Below, piece by piece: positions 1 to 11,688 of a stretch of 64,000 nucleotides of DNA (the first letter of the stretch is position 1; each line of letters starts with the position of its first letter). Where the stretch lies: contig JAFJTR010000081.1 in assembly GCA_022559985.1 (NCBI GenBank), positions 62,001 to 126,000 on the forward strand. Reading direction: 5' to 3'. Both the position numbers and the translations under genes were made by a program. Origin of the DNA: Parastagonospora avenae f. sp. tritici 18332-5 (Eukaryota > Ascomycota > Dothideomycetes > Pleosporales > Phaeosphaeriaceae). The notes below the pieces were generated by a model. The model did no database searches, had not been told where the DNA came from, and saw only the letters and a program-made list of their open reading frames with translations.

Positions 1-674
1 GGATTGGAAATTGTGGATGATGTGTAAGAGCTACGAGTTCCAGTATTGAATGATTGGAATACATACGACATAAGCCTGGTACTTCATCTTCTATGCTTTT
101 CCAAAAAAACTTTGGTGACGGACGGCGATGTAAATTGCAGCTTGAAACGCACCTCTATTGATTTGGGCTGAAGCTTCATGCACCTCTTTTATTGTGTAGT
201 AGGATGAATTACATCCTGTAGGGAGCTCCAGGGTCCTCTGTCTCAAAATGCAGAGATCGTGCCGAGAGTCAATGAATAAGGACACTCGGCGCCGTCTGAA
301 GCACCTAATTGGGGAAGGAGATGTCGCAATTCCGATTGCGATGGCGAGAGAGGCGACTTGTGATATCACGAACAAGGCCATCATGACTTCATCTAATAAA
401 TGCTTGTGCGTTACATTTCCCCACGTGATACTTCATGAGGAGAAAAGGAGATGTCGTCGGCGTTCGCTATCTGATAATAAACCCTGTGGAGACGTGCATG
501 CATGCGTCAGTGCCTTGGCAGCTTCCCACCCAGATTCGCGTCTCCCAGTCCACCACTCTTCCTCTCACCATCTCGCAGTAATAATGTAAAGCTCGCACGT
601 AGCTCTAATTTCTAATATATTCCCACCGATGCATACCTTAGCGCTTCTACGCAGACCTCGACACGACCGCGACA
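1..674. other. Intergenic / left edge, no supported gene
   Basis: Two short overlapping ORFs lie here, at about 91-384 on the minus strand and 248-589 on the plus strand. Neither has recognisable motifs. The last 80 bases before 675 are pyrimidine-rich and look like the leader of the DLT1-like gene. Confidence 0.5.
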
Positions 675-2015
675 ATGCGCATCCCCCTCTTCCGCATCTG
701 GTACTCGACCACGTACACGACTATCCTTCTCCTCCTGCTCCTCATTCTTGCCGTCGCACCTGCCGACACTATTTACCAATCGGTAAAGAGTAAGGAACTG
801 CAGAAGCTCTTTGTCATCGGTGGTGTTTACCTCCTTACCTTCTCAATTGTGCTTCTCATCTACTCGACGCGCATTTACACAAATCGGACAGTGCTCTCGG
901 CGATACCCAAACCCTACATACCGGTGGAAGAGGGCGAAGTCGGCAAAGGCGTGAGGTGCATGATTGCGAAAGAGCTGAGGAGGAGTGCAATTGTAGCATG
1001 GGACAGCCGACCCAGGGACCTGCGCAGGGAGGAAGAAGGTCGTGATGGCGAGGGCACGTCTCGGCCAAACACCGCAGAGAAAGAGAAGGACAAAGACAAA
1101 GCGCACAAGAAGAAGAAGAGCGACACACACGGCATGGAAACTACCATTCTGCCCGTGACCGCAGACAACCCTCCCTGGGGCCATGTCTCGCACCCCGGCT
1201 GGGCATCCCCATCGTCCCCCGACCTCCCAAACCTCCAATACTGGAGCGTAATCTGCGAACTTCCCAACCTCATCGAAGCCAAAGCCGTCTCCCTCGCACC
1301 CCCAGATCCCGCCATCGAAGACGCCGCCCTGCAATACCCCGACAACGCCCCTCCCCTCCCCGATGCCCAAATCGTCACCCTCCTCCAACGCCCACGCACC
1401 ATGGGCCTCCGCTCCTACCTCGCCCGCCTCGCCTCTTTCGGCCTGCTCAATCCCCCAGACCTCGGCGCCACGTTCCTCGCACAATACGAATACGCGCGCT
1501 TCTCCACGGCCTCGCTTACAGAGCCCGAGTTCCGCAACATCATGGCCGTCTTCGCGGATATCCTGAATGGCATGACACACCTCGACCAAGATGTCATCGA
1601 CGAGGCGCGCGCGCAAAGCATCGCTTCTGACACGCGCAGCTTGGCACCTACCGAGTCCAGCAGCAGCAGTAGCATTTCCTCACACCATGTGCCCTTTCGC
1701 ACTCCGCTGCTCGACCGCCAGCGCCCTGATACGCCAAGTACGTACGCCGACGACGTGCCGTCGAGTCCGCAGACGGCACAGACTGCGCCGTCGCATCAGC
1801 AGCCGGGGAGTCCCGTGGGGCTGTTCGATGTGCCGCGTACGCCGTCGGTGCGCACGCAGTCGGAGACGGGTTCGGTGGTGATCCATCGTAGTCCGTCGAC
1901 GATACTGCCTAATTCGTCGAGCTCGTCGCTGAGGTCGGAAGGGTCGGTTATTAGGCTGCATCCGAATCCGAGTGAGGGCGAGTTGCCGTATCAGTATGCT
2001 ATTGATCGGGGGTGA
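675..2015 (+). CDS. DLT1: DLT1-like protein (defect at low temperature)
   Basis: Single-exon gene of 446 residues. Two hydrophobic membrane segments are visible near the N-terminus, at about residues 16-31 and 45-63, followed by a YSTRIYTNR stretch and a conserved cytosolic block containing PKPYIPVEEGEVG and SAIVAWDSRPRDL. This two-helix plus conserved-block layout is what I recognise as the fungal Dlt1 family, a membrane protein named for a yeast low-temperature growth defect; its biochemical role is unknown. The C-terminal third is Ser/Thr/Pro-rich and probably disordered (a run of serines near residues 325-335). The start at 675 is the first ATG after a C/T-rich leader and leaves the first membrane segment intact. 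An opposite-strand ORF of 257 codons over the same bases is a shadow. Its 3' end faces the TBP gene. Confidence 0.8.
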   Translation: MRIPLFRIWYSTTYTTILLLLLLILAVAPADTIYQSVKSKELQKLFVIGGVYLLTFSIVLLIYSTRIYTNRTVLSAIPKPYIPVEEGEVGKGVRCMIAKELRRSAIVAWDSRPRDLRREEEGRDGEGTSRPNTAEKEKDKDKAHKKKKSDTHGMETTILPVTADNPPWGHVSHPGWASPSSPDLPNLQYWSVICELPNLIEAKAVSLAPPDPAIEDAALQYPDNAPPLPDAQIVTLLQRPRTMGLRSYLARLASFGLLNPPDLGATFLAQYEYARFSTASLTEPEFRNIMAVFADILNGMTHLDQDVIDEARAQSIASDTRSLAPTESSSSSSISSHHVPFRTPLLDRQRPDTPSTYADDVPSSPQTAQTAPSHQQPGSPVGLFDVPRTPSVRTQSETGSVVIHRSPSTILPNSSSSSLRSEGSVIRLHPNPSEGELPYQYAIDRG

Positions 2016-2679
2016 GGGAGGGATTTGGAGGTGGATTTCAGAACACAAGACATCGACTGCAGGGGACATGCAGAATGGGTACGAGGGATCACTGCGCCCG
2101 AATACAGCAGTTCGACGGACAGACGGGCAAAGGCATCAATCATGGCAACAGCATGACAACGAAGGGTGCAAAGGACAGTCACACGAGAAGAGGCATCACG
2201 CAAAGGGGCAGAGTGATTTATCGTATCGTGATGACATTACTATCAGTCTTATCCCGCTGAAGAAACAGGAGAGAAAACATGTTCACGATAATTGCTGAAA
2301 AGCACAAATCTCGAGAAGCTCAGACATCGCACAGGCCGTCATTGAGAGCTCTCGGTGCAAGCTTTTACGCCTGCACAAGCCACGCGCGCCCCATAGAGTA
2401 AATCAATCTCGCTGTCGTCCCCACGCGCAACCATACCTCTCTGACTTATCGTACCCGGTGATGAAGTGTGTGAAAAGGAAGCCTCCATCAAGACAAGAGA
2501 TTACCGGAGGTGTTTGCTCCCCTCGTGCGCATGTCTAGTTGTTGTGTAGAAGAAGATTGGGGAATTTTGAAAAGCCATCAAAAAGGAAAAACCACCGTGA
2601 CGCCATGCAATGCCGCAAAAATTGGGAATGTGTGTAAGGTGAGCTGGAAGCCACTCGCAGCTCGACGTGTAGAAGACGT
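2016..2679. other. Convergent intergenic region between DLT1 and TBP
   Basis: About 660 bases between two gene 3' ends. Only short, motif-free ORFs are present. It presumably holds both 3' UTRs and polyadenylation signals. Nothing else seen. Confidence 0.5.
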
Positions 2680-3528
2680 CTACGACTTGCGGAAATCCGA
2701 CAAGACGGGATAGATGAGCTCGAAAGCTTGGTAGATCTCCTCGCGGACCTTGGCACCAGTGAGGACAATCTTGCCGCTGACGAAGATGAGGAGGACGATC
2801 TTCGGCTTCATCATGCGGTAGATGAGACCAGGGAACAGTTCAGGCTCATAAGACGAGAAAGTGTGATGGCGCGATGCAAGACCCTCCAAGCGAATGGGGA
2901 ACTTGATGTCGCAGGAGCCAACGATGTTCTGGATCTTGAAATCCTATTGCAATGTTAGCCATGGCCAAGGATGGTTAATCCTGCACAACGTACGGTGAAC
3001 TTTGCGTTGAACCCCAGCTTCTGGATAATCCGCGCATATTTGCGGGAAGCGAGGCGGCTGTCGTCCTCAGACTTGGCACCAGTAACAACCATCTTACCAC
3101 TCGCAAAGACCAGAGCCGTCGTCTTGGGCTCACGGATACGCATGATGACGGCAGCAAAACGCTTCGGGTTGTACTCGGCGTTGCGCGCGTGCAGAGCGAT
3201 GGTCTTCAGATCAAGGCGAGCGGAGAGGTTGACGGTTGCCACAATGTTCTGAAGAGTAGGCACGATACCAGAGGGCACTTGGCCATTCTGAGTGTCTGGA
3301 GTAGCCGCAGGAGTCGCAACACCGTTCGCGTTGGTAGCCTCCTGTTGCGCGTTCTTCTCAGAGGACGGTGGAGTCAGGTCCCCTTGGTTGGGAAACGAGA
3401 GGGAGCCCGGAGCCACGAACTAAGAGAGAACGTTAGAACAGGTTGGAAACGATACAAACATCACTGAAGCTTACCGTCTTGGCCTGGGCGGCGGTGGACG
3501 GATGAGAGTTTAGGGAGTTGGGATCCAT
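2680..3528 (-). CDS. spt15: TATA-binding protein (TBP)
   Basis: Three exons on the minus strand: 3528-3475, 3419-2994 and 2943-2680. They join in phase to 247 residues. Both introns have GT-AG ends (GTAAGC...TTAG and GTACGT...ATAG). Exon 1 encodes an 18-residue leader (MDPNSLNSHPS...); exon 2 continues the short variable N-terminus (LTPPSSEKN). From about residue 69 the protein has the two imperfect repeats of the TBP saddle: VPTLQNIVATV..., ALVFASGKMVVTGAK in repeat 1, and PELFPGLIYRM..., FVSGKIVLTGAK in repeat 2. TBP is the general factor that binds the TATA element and nucleates Pol I, II and III initiation complexes. Length and sequence are normal for filamentous fungi. The start is the first ATG and matches the usual MD-start, STAAQA-type leader of fungal homologs. 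Confidence 0.96.
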
Positions 3529-5318
3529 GATTGATGCTATGGAAGGATAGAGTCTGTGACGTCTTGGCAGGCTGCGCAGGTCAGAATGTGGTCTTCGGTG
3601 ACAGCGACGTTCAGGTCGGCGGACTACGAGATCGCGGTGGGGAGCGAGGTCGGTCGACGCCGGTGAGGGACTGGGACTGGGTAGTCTTGGAGTGGGTGAG
3701 GCCCGTACCGGTCGCAGGAGAGCTACAAGCGAATGTGTCCCTCGCAAACGCTGACAAGAATGTCGCAGATCGTGTATGGCTGTCGCGGAGGACAGAGGGT
3801 TAGTCTAGTGGGTGGAGAGTGACCAAAAGCGAAGCCAGCAAGCCTTTGGCAGGGAGAAGCTCGAAATGCGACCTGTGGTGGAGGTTGCTCGCAAGGCTTT
3901 TCGCGCGCGGATGTGGCTAGTGCCGATCGCGAAAATTGCTCTCCGACTTCCGAGAGAGTGTAAATGTGCGAAATTTGCACACGGTTGTCCCGAATCGCAG
4001 TATTAGTGAGCGCGCAGTTGAAAAGCAGTGCTTCCGATCTGGCGTCGTGGGTGGCGCGGAGAGGTTGTGTGGTGCAGCGAGCGGGACAAGGCGACCAAAA
4101 GGATGGAAAAGTAGGGGGCAGGCGCAGTCTTTATATGCGCGGTAGCCTGGTGGCCCGTGCGAGAAATAGTGGGTCCCAAGCGCACCGCAAGCAGGCTCGC
4201 TGCTTTACCTAGCGCCCCTGCTTGAATAGGGGGCTTCCATCAGTCCATGCGCATGCCGCTGCTCATTCACTCTCTGCCTTCACCCTCGCGTGCTGCGACA
4301 CCCGGGTCATTCAAATGAGCTGCTAGTCACATCGCCCGCCTTGCAGGTTCCCTTCACGCATATCCTCGCCCCGTGCAGCCGTGATGCGCTGCGTCGTTGA
4401 CAGGACGCACCAGGCCGCCTCTCGTCATTACCAGTGATGACGCCGCACGGTCAACCGTCGAGCAGATCGGAACGGAGGAAGCGATTCGCCCCCGACCACT
4501 CACCCTAGTCGTCGCCTCACTCGAATTTTCACCGGCGCAACACGACGACGAAAATTCTATCGCAGCTGCCTGATGCGGCAAATTCTGGAGTCGTCCGCGC
4601 TGCCTTTCGCCCTCTCGCCGCCCTGGAATGCGCTCAAAGTTCTGAGACACGTTGCGCGTCCAGCTTTGTCACCGTGGCATGCACGGCAGCAGAACACAAA
4701 CGGCATATAACAAAGACAGGATACATTCATGCCGCTGCAGAGAACAAAGACGTCCGCCCGCGAACAAGTGGACAAGTAGGCGAGCAGGTAAAGCGACAGT
4801 GGTGGTTTGTGATTTGTGGTTTGTTCAGGATGCTGCCTGTTCCACAGTCGGTGCCGCGCCGCGGTCTTGTCCGTGGCCAGCCGAATGACTCACGATTGTG
4901 CTGACCGGCAGAAGACACGTCGCGTCTGTCTCATCCGGTGAGATCTGGCGCCCTGCACCGCCCGCCTGCTTTGCATGGCCTGGAACCCGATATCCATGCA
5001 TTCTGTGGGTTTTCATGCATTTAGTCCTCTTAGTCCATGCCGCCGACCGTGGGTTGGCTGTGGGGTAGGGCATTAAGCAGTTGTGCCAAGCCTGTCTCCA
5101 CACCCATGACTTGTGGCTGCAGCTACGCACGTACCGCATCCAACGGCTTCAGCACATGTGAGCCTACATGTGATCCTGATGCAGGCTGAAAAGGTAACCT
5201 CTCAAGTTGCAGACAACTGATATAGTAAGACTGAGACCATAGTCCAAGAGGGAAGGTAAATCTGCCGAGAAAACCCGCGAACTACTCGAGGAGTAAGTAT
5301 GGTTCGTTGACTTAGAGA
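3529..5318. other. Intergenic region upstream of TBP
   Basis: About 1.8 kb between the TBP start and the 3' end of the next gene. It probably contains the TBP promoter and a long 5' UTR; the first 250 bases are GC-rich. ORFs here are short, overlap on both strands and carry no motifs. No repeat or RNA gene was identified. Confidence 0.5.
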
Positions 5319-6249
5319 TCAATTCGCCTTTGTACCGCGTACCAGCAGAGGATACACGGCACCTGCTTGCACCGGAATCTTCCCCCATCCCGTCGCTTTG
5401 AACAGCGCCATGAGCGCTCCCGAGTGTGCCACCAGTGCGATCGTCCGGTTCTCATCGTTATCAAAGAGGTCACTCAACAGTTCCTTTGCTCTTTCCGCGT
5501 GCTCATCGATCGTCTCTCGTCGCTCAGCTGTCCACAATTCATCATTCTCTGCAAATCCATCTTCAACTCGGAACTCCGGGAAAGCGCTGGCGATGCAGGT
5601 CTTGGAGCTGCGCTGGTCGCACGTATGCACACCAAGACGCTCCCGCAGTTTCTCCTTGATAATGGGTACTCTCTCCTTGGTGAGCCGCGCAAATCCACGT
5701 TCAGTAGTCTGCAAGCACCGGCGCAGCGGACTGGTGTATATTGATGTCGGAGAAAATACATCGTCTGATTCCCAGAGGGACGATATCTCTGCTGCTTGCT
5801 GCTCGCCGTATGGCGTGAGATATGCGTCGAGCCAACGTCTACTGTCATCACCGGGGACTTTGGCCCAGTATCGCTAATCTGATCAGACTTCGGTTGTATC
5901 GTCTGTGGTGAGGTGAACATACGTTCCATTCGTCACGACCGACTTCCGCCTCCACCACGTTGTGTACGCCTTCGCCATGGCGGACGATATAGAGCATTTT
6001 GTACTGCTCCTGCTTCGGGTTCTTGGCATTAATATGTTCGAGGTAGTATTGAAAGCGAGGCCACTTAGATTGTGTGACGTTTCCGGGTGATTTGCCTTGT
6101 TTGGTCCAGTATTCATCGTCGGTTGGGTACGCTCGGTCGATCAGTCCCAGGCTCGGCTGGGTGACAGCTCTAAACTCCCAAGTCTCTGGATCGTTGTCGT
6201 GGGAGAAGAATCCTCGTTAGGCTTCGAAATGCCATGATGAGTTAGACAT
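5319..6249 (-). CDS. Histidine phosphatase (PMU1-like phosphoglycerate mutase family), frame interrupted near the start
   Basis: Two exons on the minus strand, 6249-5923 and 5873-5319, with a 49-nt GT-AG intron (GTATGT...TTAG). The phosphohistidine signature is MLYIVRHGEGVHNV; the second catalytic histidine is in ALVAHSGALMAL, and the substrate-side block is YTSPLRRCLQTTERG. This places it in branch-2 histidine phosphatases, close to yeast Pmu1 rather than glycolytic mutase. Reading from the ATG at 6249, codon 11 (6219-6217) is TAA, yet the same frame then continues with family-like sequence (RGFFSHDND..., TQPSLGLIDR). Conceptual length ignoring that stop is 293 residues. Either the gene carries a nonsense mutation, or there is an assembly error, or translation starts downstream, for example at the ATG at 5997, which would leave the catalytic core intact. 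It is divergent from the HET relic. Confidence 0.75.
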
Positions 6250-6681
6250 GGTGATGGAAGGCGCAGACTGCTGTTGCGAGTGGTGGTATACGGTTGCGAG
6301 AACAACGAATAATGCAATACAGGAGATGTATGCCTGCAACATCTGGGCAGTATGTGGGATGGACAGGCCGCATGGGTAGAATGAGGTGGCGGGCTGTGCA
6401 GCTGTAGCGTGAGGCTCTTTCCCATACAGAGAGGAAAGCGACGGTCCCTACGCTACTTTTTCAGCTCGAATTGGATTGGGTTCTAGCCTCCTGCAGTCTT
6501 CAACACATATGGATTATCGTCAGCCATCTAAGCCTCTCGACTCAGCTGAAGCCTACCCGCATGTCGGACCTTCATACCAAGCACGATCTCACTTAACCCT
6601 ACTCTTTGGTGTCCGATAATCGGTGCACCTGAGTAATTCCAGATATTCAATCGCTATACTTTAGGTGTTTCGAGGGCTACA
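6250..6681. other. Divergent intergenic region
   Basis: About 430 bases between the phosphatase start and the start of the HET-domain relic. Only a shadow-type minus-strand ORF crosses its left end. No specific sites recognised. Confidence 0.4.
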
Positions 6682-8663
6682 GTGCACGGTGCAGATGTCA
6701 AAGAACAACATAACCCAGATCCAACACCGAAATGGACCTGTACAGCGCCATACAACGAGCTTCAGCCTGGCCAGACACGCTTGCTTCAAGTCGAAGCCAA
6801 AACTTCTGACTCGTATCGTCCACTAAGCTGCACGCTTAGTGTTCACGACCTAGATACTGCTCCACCGTATACAGCCTTGTCGTACACTTGGGGTGCGTCT
6901 CATCGGCACATCGACGAACTTTGCACAGCTCCGCCAAGTGCATCACGACAGCTGAAGTGCAATGGGAACGATTGCAGTGTGGGCGAGAATCTCTACGACT
7001 TTCTCACTTAGTGTGCGTTCAATTCGTCCCATGACCTGAGTGGGTACTGGTGGATTGACGCTTTGGCTATCAACCAGAGAGACATCCAAGAACGCTGCGA
7101 GCAGGTCAAGATCATGAGCGCCATCTATCAAAGAGCCACCAGAGTCGTGGTCTGGCTTGGGCCGGAAGATTGATACACCAAGTCTGCTGTCAACTTGATG
7201 CATGACCTACTTCTGCTCAATAGAGAAAGTCGAAAGAGTCTCCACCCTACAGACATTAGAGAGGGTCATCCAAACAGCGTTATGAATTCAAGTAACTGGC
7301 AAGTCCTAGCCCATTTCTTTCAACGAGAGTGGTTCAATCGCGCTTGGATGTGAGTATAACTTATAAGGTCCCGGATGCCTTTACTGACATATTCCGCGCA
7401 TTATCTCAGTATACAAGAAGTCGTCCTTGCACAGGAGGTCACATTGATATGCGGAAGACATTCAATTCCATGGGCAGATACGAGCCTGTTTTCGCAATTT
7501 CTTGCCACTTCGAGCTGGACTATCCTGCTCGAACGGACGGCTAGACAAATTGGACACACATCCAAGAATATAGGACACAATACACCTGCAATACTTACCG
7601 CTGCACAAAAGACTTGGCTTTCGAACCAAGATGACAAGTTTCTACACGCTCTTGTTCGAGCGCGATCATCAGATTCCGAGAACGCGCGGGACAAGGTCTA
7701 CTCCCACTTGGGCCTTGGAAACGCCGGCATTATCCCCGACTATCGAGCATCTATCAAGGATGCATATACCACGGCTGCCAAATACATCCTGACCAACTCG
7801 AAGAGCTTGTTGCTGCTTACCTGTGTAGAAGGAGAGGACTTTCAAACGGTTCCTGGCCTGCCATCGTGGGTACCTGACTGGAGCGTCAACAAGACACTGG
7901 GTCTTCGAGGGACCGGCTATACAGCTTTTAGTGCCGCTCTCGATTTTCCAAAGCAACAACAGCTCTCAGTTGACGGAAGTGGTCGGCACATTCTAACCAT
8001 CAGAGCCACTAAGCTCGGCAATATTACAGAAGTTGGTGGGACGAAACCTGAACTGCGCAAAAGTCCGGAAGGACTCTGGGAGATGTTGTCCAAACTCGAC
8101 GAGGTGTATGCGATAACGGGACAGAGTTGCGAAGAAGCAGTCTGGCGCGCCCTTATAACGAATAGAGAAGAAGGATGCACAGCATCGAACCCATCAACCC
8201 CAGGTTTCCAGCATCACGAGAGCCTCTAGGTTCATCTTTTCGTGACTGGGTCCTTTGGAGATATGTCGTTGCATCTACCTCACCAACCACGACTACTCTG
8301 CCCGTATCGTTGAACTTTCCAACCCAGGAAGAGATCGTACAAGCCCGACAGCAAAGGTTCCTCGACACTGCTTACCTCGCACATCTGGAGCGTCGAGCAT
8401 CTCTCTTTGGTACGCATTACTCGCATGCGTCCATGATCCGGCCTTTTTCTACTGAGCTGGGATATTTTGGTATCGGGACGCAGTGCTTGAGGAAAGGCGA
8501 TAGTGTCTGGATCGTTCCAGGTTGTCGTGTTCCCTTGATTTTCCGAGCTGTTGAGGGAAGTGAGCGGTATCGATTGGTCGGTGGGGCATATCTCCATGGG
8601 TTCATGACTGGAGAGGCATTGGAACGAGAGGATGTAAAGTTTGAGATGGTGAGCCTGGAGTGA
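6682..8663 (+). pseudogene. HET-domain (heterokaryon incompatibility) gene, disrupted
   Basis: The HET domain is readable in one frame: YTALSYTWGA, SVGENLYDFLT, YWWIDALAINQRDIQERC, ATRVVVWLGPED, then REWFNRAW joined across a GT-AG intron (7350-7409, GTGAGT...CAG) to IIQEVVLAQEV. HET proteins trigger allorecognition cell death in filamentous ascomycetes. Three lesions are visible: an in-frame TAG at 7009-7011, an in-frame TGA at 7171-7173, and a frame change near 8172-8175, after which coding continues in another frame (SSFRDWVLWRYVV...) to a stop ending at 8663. Without repair there is no protein longer than a fragment. TAG would come from CAG by one C-to-T change and TGA from CGA, which is compatible with, but does not prove, RIP-type mutation. 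Expression of a truncated product is possible but unlikely to act as a HET protein. Confidence 0.85.
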
Positions 8664-9436
8664 ATGCCCGCATTGAATACATGTTGTCCACAGGTAGATG
8701 GGAGACAACTCTATTGAAATGGAGGTGTTGGAGCTGGCGTTGTGGCATAGGCGTTTGATATACTCTTTTCTGCATGATACCGGTACCCGCTCAAGTAAAA
8801 TACTTACATGGCTACACAGCATTGATCCAGTGAGAGACCAATTGGTGGAACATCTTCTTGGAAAGTGAGGAGATCTCGAGGGACCGGCTCATCTACAGGC
8901 ATGGAAGTGCAATCCTCACGATGAATTCGCCTGTTCAATAATTTTCTCTTGATATGCACAGGGTCCCGAAGCTTGATGAAGTGACTCCACTTGCATCCCG
9001 CGTCAAAGCTTCAGTCAACCCCGCGCCTTCCTCCAACAGAGGTGAGCTTACCTTGACGTGACCTCAGGCGTTTGGCAGCCACGTGCACTACACACAGGCC
9101 TCAATAAGCTTACCTGGGCAAATTGCAATTGTAGCACGACCCCTCACATTGAGGCGCGTGGGTGTGGAATAACGAGGAACCCCTCACAAAGCGGAGTGTC
9201 ATAGCTTTGGAGCCAGCAAAAGCTGCCCAGTACTCGTGCATCACTTGAACAAGACTCGATTCTGCCGTTTCCTAGCGAATTGACAACAAGACAGTCGCGA
9301 CTTGGCGTTCACATTCTTCATTCTTCAATCTTCATTCTTCATACATATTGCGTTGCGCGACACTTGCCCTCTACGCGACAACTTCGGCAGGTCGTAATAC
9401 AGGTACCTACTTGCACGGCGCGAAAGTTTAGCGGCC
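8664..9436. other. Intergenic region upstream of the second histidine phosphatase
   Basis: About 770 bases. A short imperfect TTCATTCTTC-type repetition sits at about 9310-9345. The last 160 bases probably are the 5' UTR of the following gene. Nothing else seen. Confidence 0.4.
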
Positions 9437-11627
9437 ATGGCCAAGGGTCCCGCAATTGTCGTCGTCGCCAGGTACCCGAGAACCAAACACTGTTGCCAGC
9501 ATTGTGCACATATGCTGACACTGCCCAAGACACGGTGCACGCCTCGACGCTGCTGACAAGACATGGCATCTTACCTCGCCCACACCCTACGATCCGCCCC
9601 TCACGTTCGGCGGCTGGCAACAAGGACGAGCCCTCGGCCTACGCATAGCAGCTCTGCTACACCAGCGCGACAATGAACAACAAGAGGCCGCAAAGAGCGC
9701 TGCCGGCGGAGAAACACCACGGCCGAGGAAGAAGCGCAAGATTGTCATACATTCTAGCCCGTACTTGAGATGCGTCCAGACGAGCACGGCAGTTGCGGCT
9801 GGCATCTCGCAGTTCAATCCGCCAACTGTCCCTCAATTGGGAGTGCCAACACCCTCAAAGGAGAAGCATGCAGCACCGGAGAAGCCGAAACAAGTAAAGC
9901 CTTCTCAGGGCAGCCCGTACATTACACCGCTGGCAGACCCCAAAGCCCAAAACTCTCATAAGCCTCATGCTGGCCCCGACAGAGTACTGCTGCGAGTCGA
10001 TGCATTCCTCGGTGAATGGCTATCGCCAGACTACTACGAAGACATTACGCCCCCGCCGAATTCGACGCTGATGGTGGCAGGAGCAAAGGCAGACTTGTTG
10101 CGTAGGGGCGACGCTATGCTGGAAATGTCACATACAAAGACGAGCAAGGGTTTCTTTCCCGGCGGCTGGATGGGCAAAGGCGCTTCAGCAGCTGCTCAAC
10201 CGGAGACTGACCACAAGCCACGCTCTACAGTCCGCAGTTTGGCTGCAGCATCGCCCTTCAACCGCGAACGCTCAAGCAGCCAGGGTGCCTCGCCCCTCCA
10301 GCGCACCAAGTCGAGAGAAAACGTAACTTCGCTCGCACCACCCGCACAGAATCCGAACAGTCGAGTCTACGAGCCGCCTGTCCCGACCTACTCGGTATCG
10401 CCCGCCGATCACATCCCTCGAGGCTACTTTGCCCACGCGCGAGAAGCTTGCATAATAGTCGACTTTCAGTGGGACAGCATGCGGCCACCACAAGAATGGG
10501 GCGATGGCGGCGAGTACGGAGACGAGTGGAGCACCATGCACAAGCGCTTTCGACGGGGACTGACGGGCATGATGGAGTGGTATCGGGAACATGGCGCGAC
10601 GCCCCCCAAGAACCAAATCTCGGGCTTCATGTTCAAGGAGCCGTTGAGGTTGACGCCAGTACCGGCTGCGAAACGTCCAACCGAGCCCTTTTCGCTCGAC
10701 CAAGGAGACGCGCCAGATGATGATGAAGAGCTTGTTCTCATAATCATGACGCATGGTGCTGGATGCAATGCCCTTCTTGGTGCGATGGCTAACCAGCCGG
10801 TCCTCATGGACATTGGCCTCGCCTCGCTCTCCATGGCTGTTCGCAGAGAAGTCCCGCGAGAACCGTCCGAAGCCACAATCCACGAACGCCGCCTATCTGT
10901 TGCAGACCCCGGGATGGCAGAAACATACGACATGAAAATCATGGCGTCGGTCGACCACCTCAAACCTGGGACCGATCCGTCAAAACTGCAATCACAATCA
11001 CGCACGAATTCCCCAGCGGTGCTTGCAAGTCCGTCGTTGGAAGCTAGGAGGCGTATGGGAGGCTCGGCGGCTAGTAGCCCAGGCGACATGCCTGTTGATC
11101 CTTTCAGAACTTGGAACAGCTCGGCAGGATTGCAGCGCCGCACGATGAGCTCGGGCTCAAACAAGCTGTATACGCAGAGCAATCTCAATCCAGGCAGCAC
11201 ATCGACAGCACCGGGTGGCTTGTGGGGTAGCAACAAGCCCTCGCTTGCAGTGACGCCTGGCGGGAGTGATGGAGCTGCTACTCCCAGTGCTACATCACAA
11301 CCGCGCAAGACCACTAGCAATGTCGGACCAAGCATCCCGGCCTTTGACGGCGCGGCGGACATTGCGAATGGCTTGGAAAGGCTCAACACCAATGAGCGGC
11401 ATGAAGTCAGTGATAGCGTTGCACCCCTGGCTCCTCTACCAAAGACACAGGCGAATAGCAGGACAGGGGGCAATGCGTCTGGTGGTGGTGGTGGTCTCTG
11501 GGGCGCAAAGACGCAGCTGAAGAGCACTGCGGGACTCTGGGGTCCACCGAGGTTGGACGATGTATACGAGCATCGACCAGGACCGAAGAGGAGGTGGACA
11601 GTCACGGAGAGGGAAGAGTCGTTGTAA
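9437..11627 (+). CDS. Histidine phosphatase / phosphoglycerate mutase family protein
   Basis: Two exons, 9437-9471 and 9530-11627, with a 58-nt GT-AG intron; 710 residues. The start is fixed because the catalytic RHG is split by the intron: exon 1 gives MAKGPAIVVVA plus two bases, exon 2 completes RHGARLDAADKTW (R12-H13-G14). Other family blocks follow: LTFGGWQQGRALG, the substrate-side HSSPYLRCVQTS, and the second catalytic histidine in LIIMTHGAGCNAL. Long Ser/Pro/Asn-rich inserts and a disordered C-terminal third make it far longer than a minimal mutase domain, as in a filamentous-fungal subfamily I recognise only as phosphoglycerate mutase family. The substrate is unknown. A 389-codon minus-strand ORF over it is a shadow. 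It is not a close duplicate of the phosphatase at 5319-6249. Confidence 0.85.
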
Positions 11628-11688
11628 TGTGTCAAAATAACAAACTACACTAACTACCCTCAATATCATAGCAATACATACATGTATA

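Noticed and set aside
843..1616. 257-codon minus-strand ORF over DLT1
   Set aside because: Low-complexity shadow of a GC-rich coding exon on the other strand. The DLT1 reading has conserved motifs and this one has none.
5319..11627. Two histidine phosphatases flanking the HET relic as a tandem duplication
   Set aside because: The proteins differ in length, exon structure and motif context (RHGEGVHN versus RHGARLDA), so they are separate subfamilies rather than recent duplicates.
10466..11635. 389-codon minus-strand ORF
   Set aside because: Lies entirely over the histidine-phosphatase exon, which has catalytic motifs. Its sequence is Ser/Arg/Pro-rich and motif-free.
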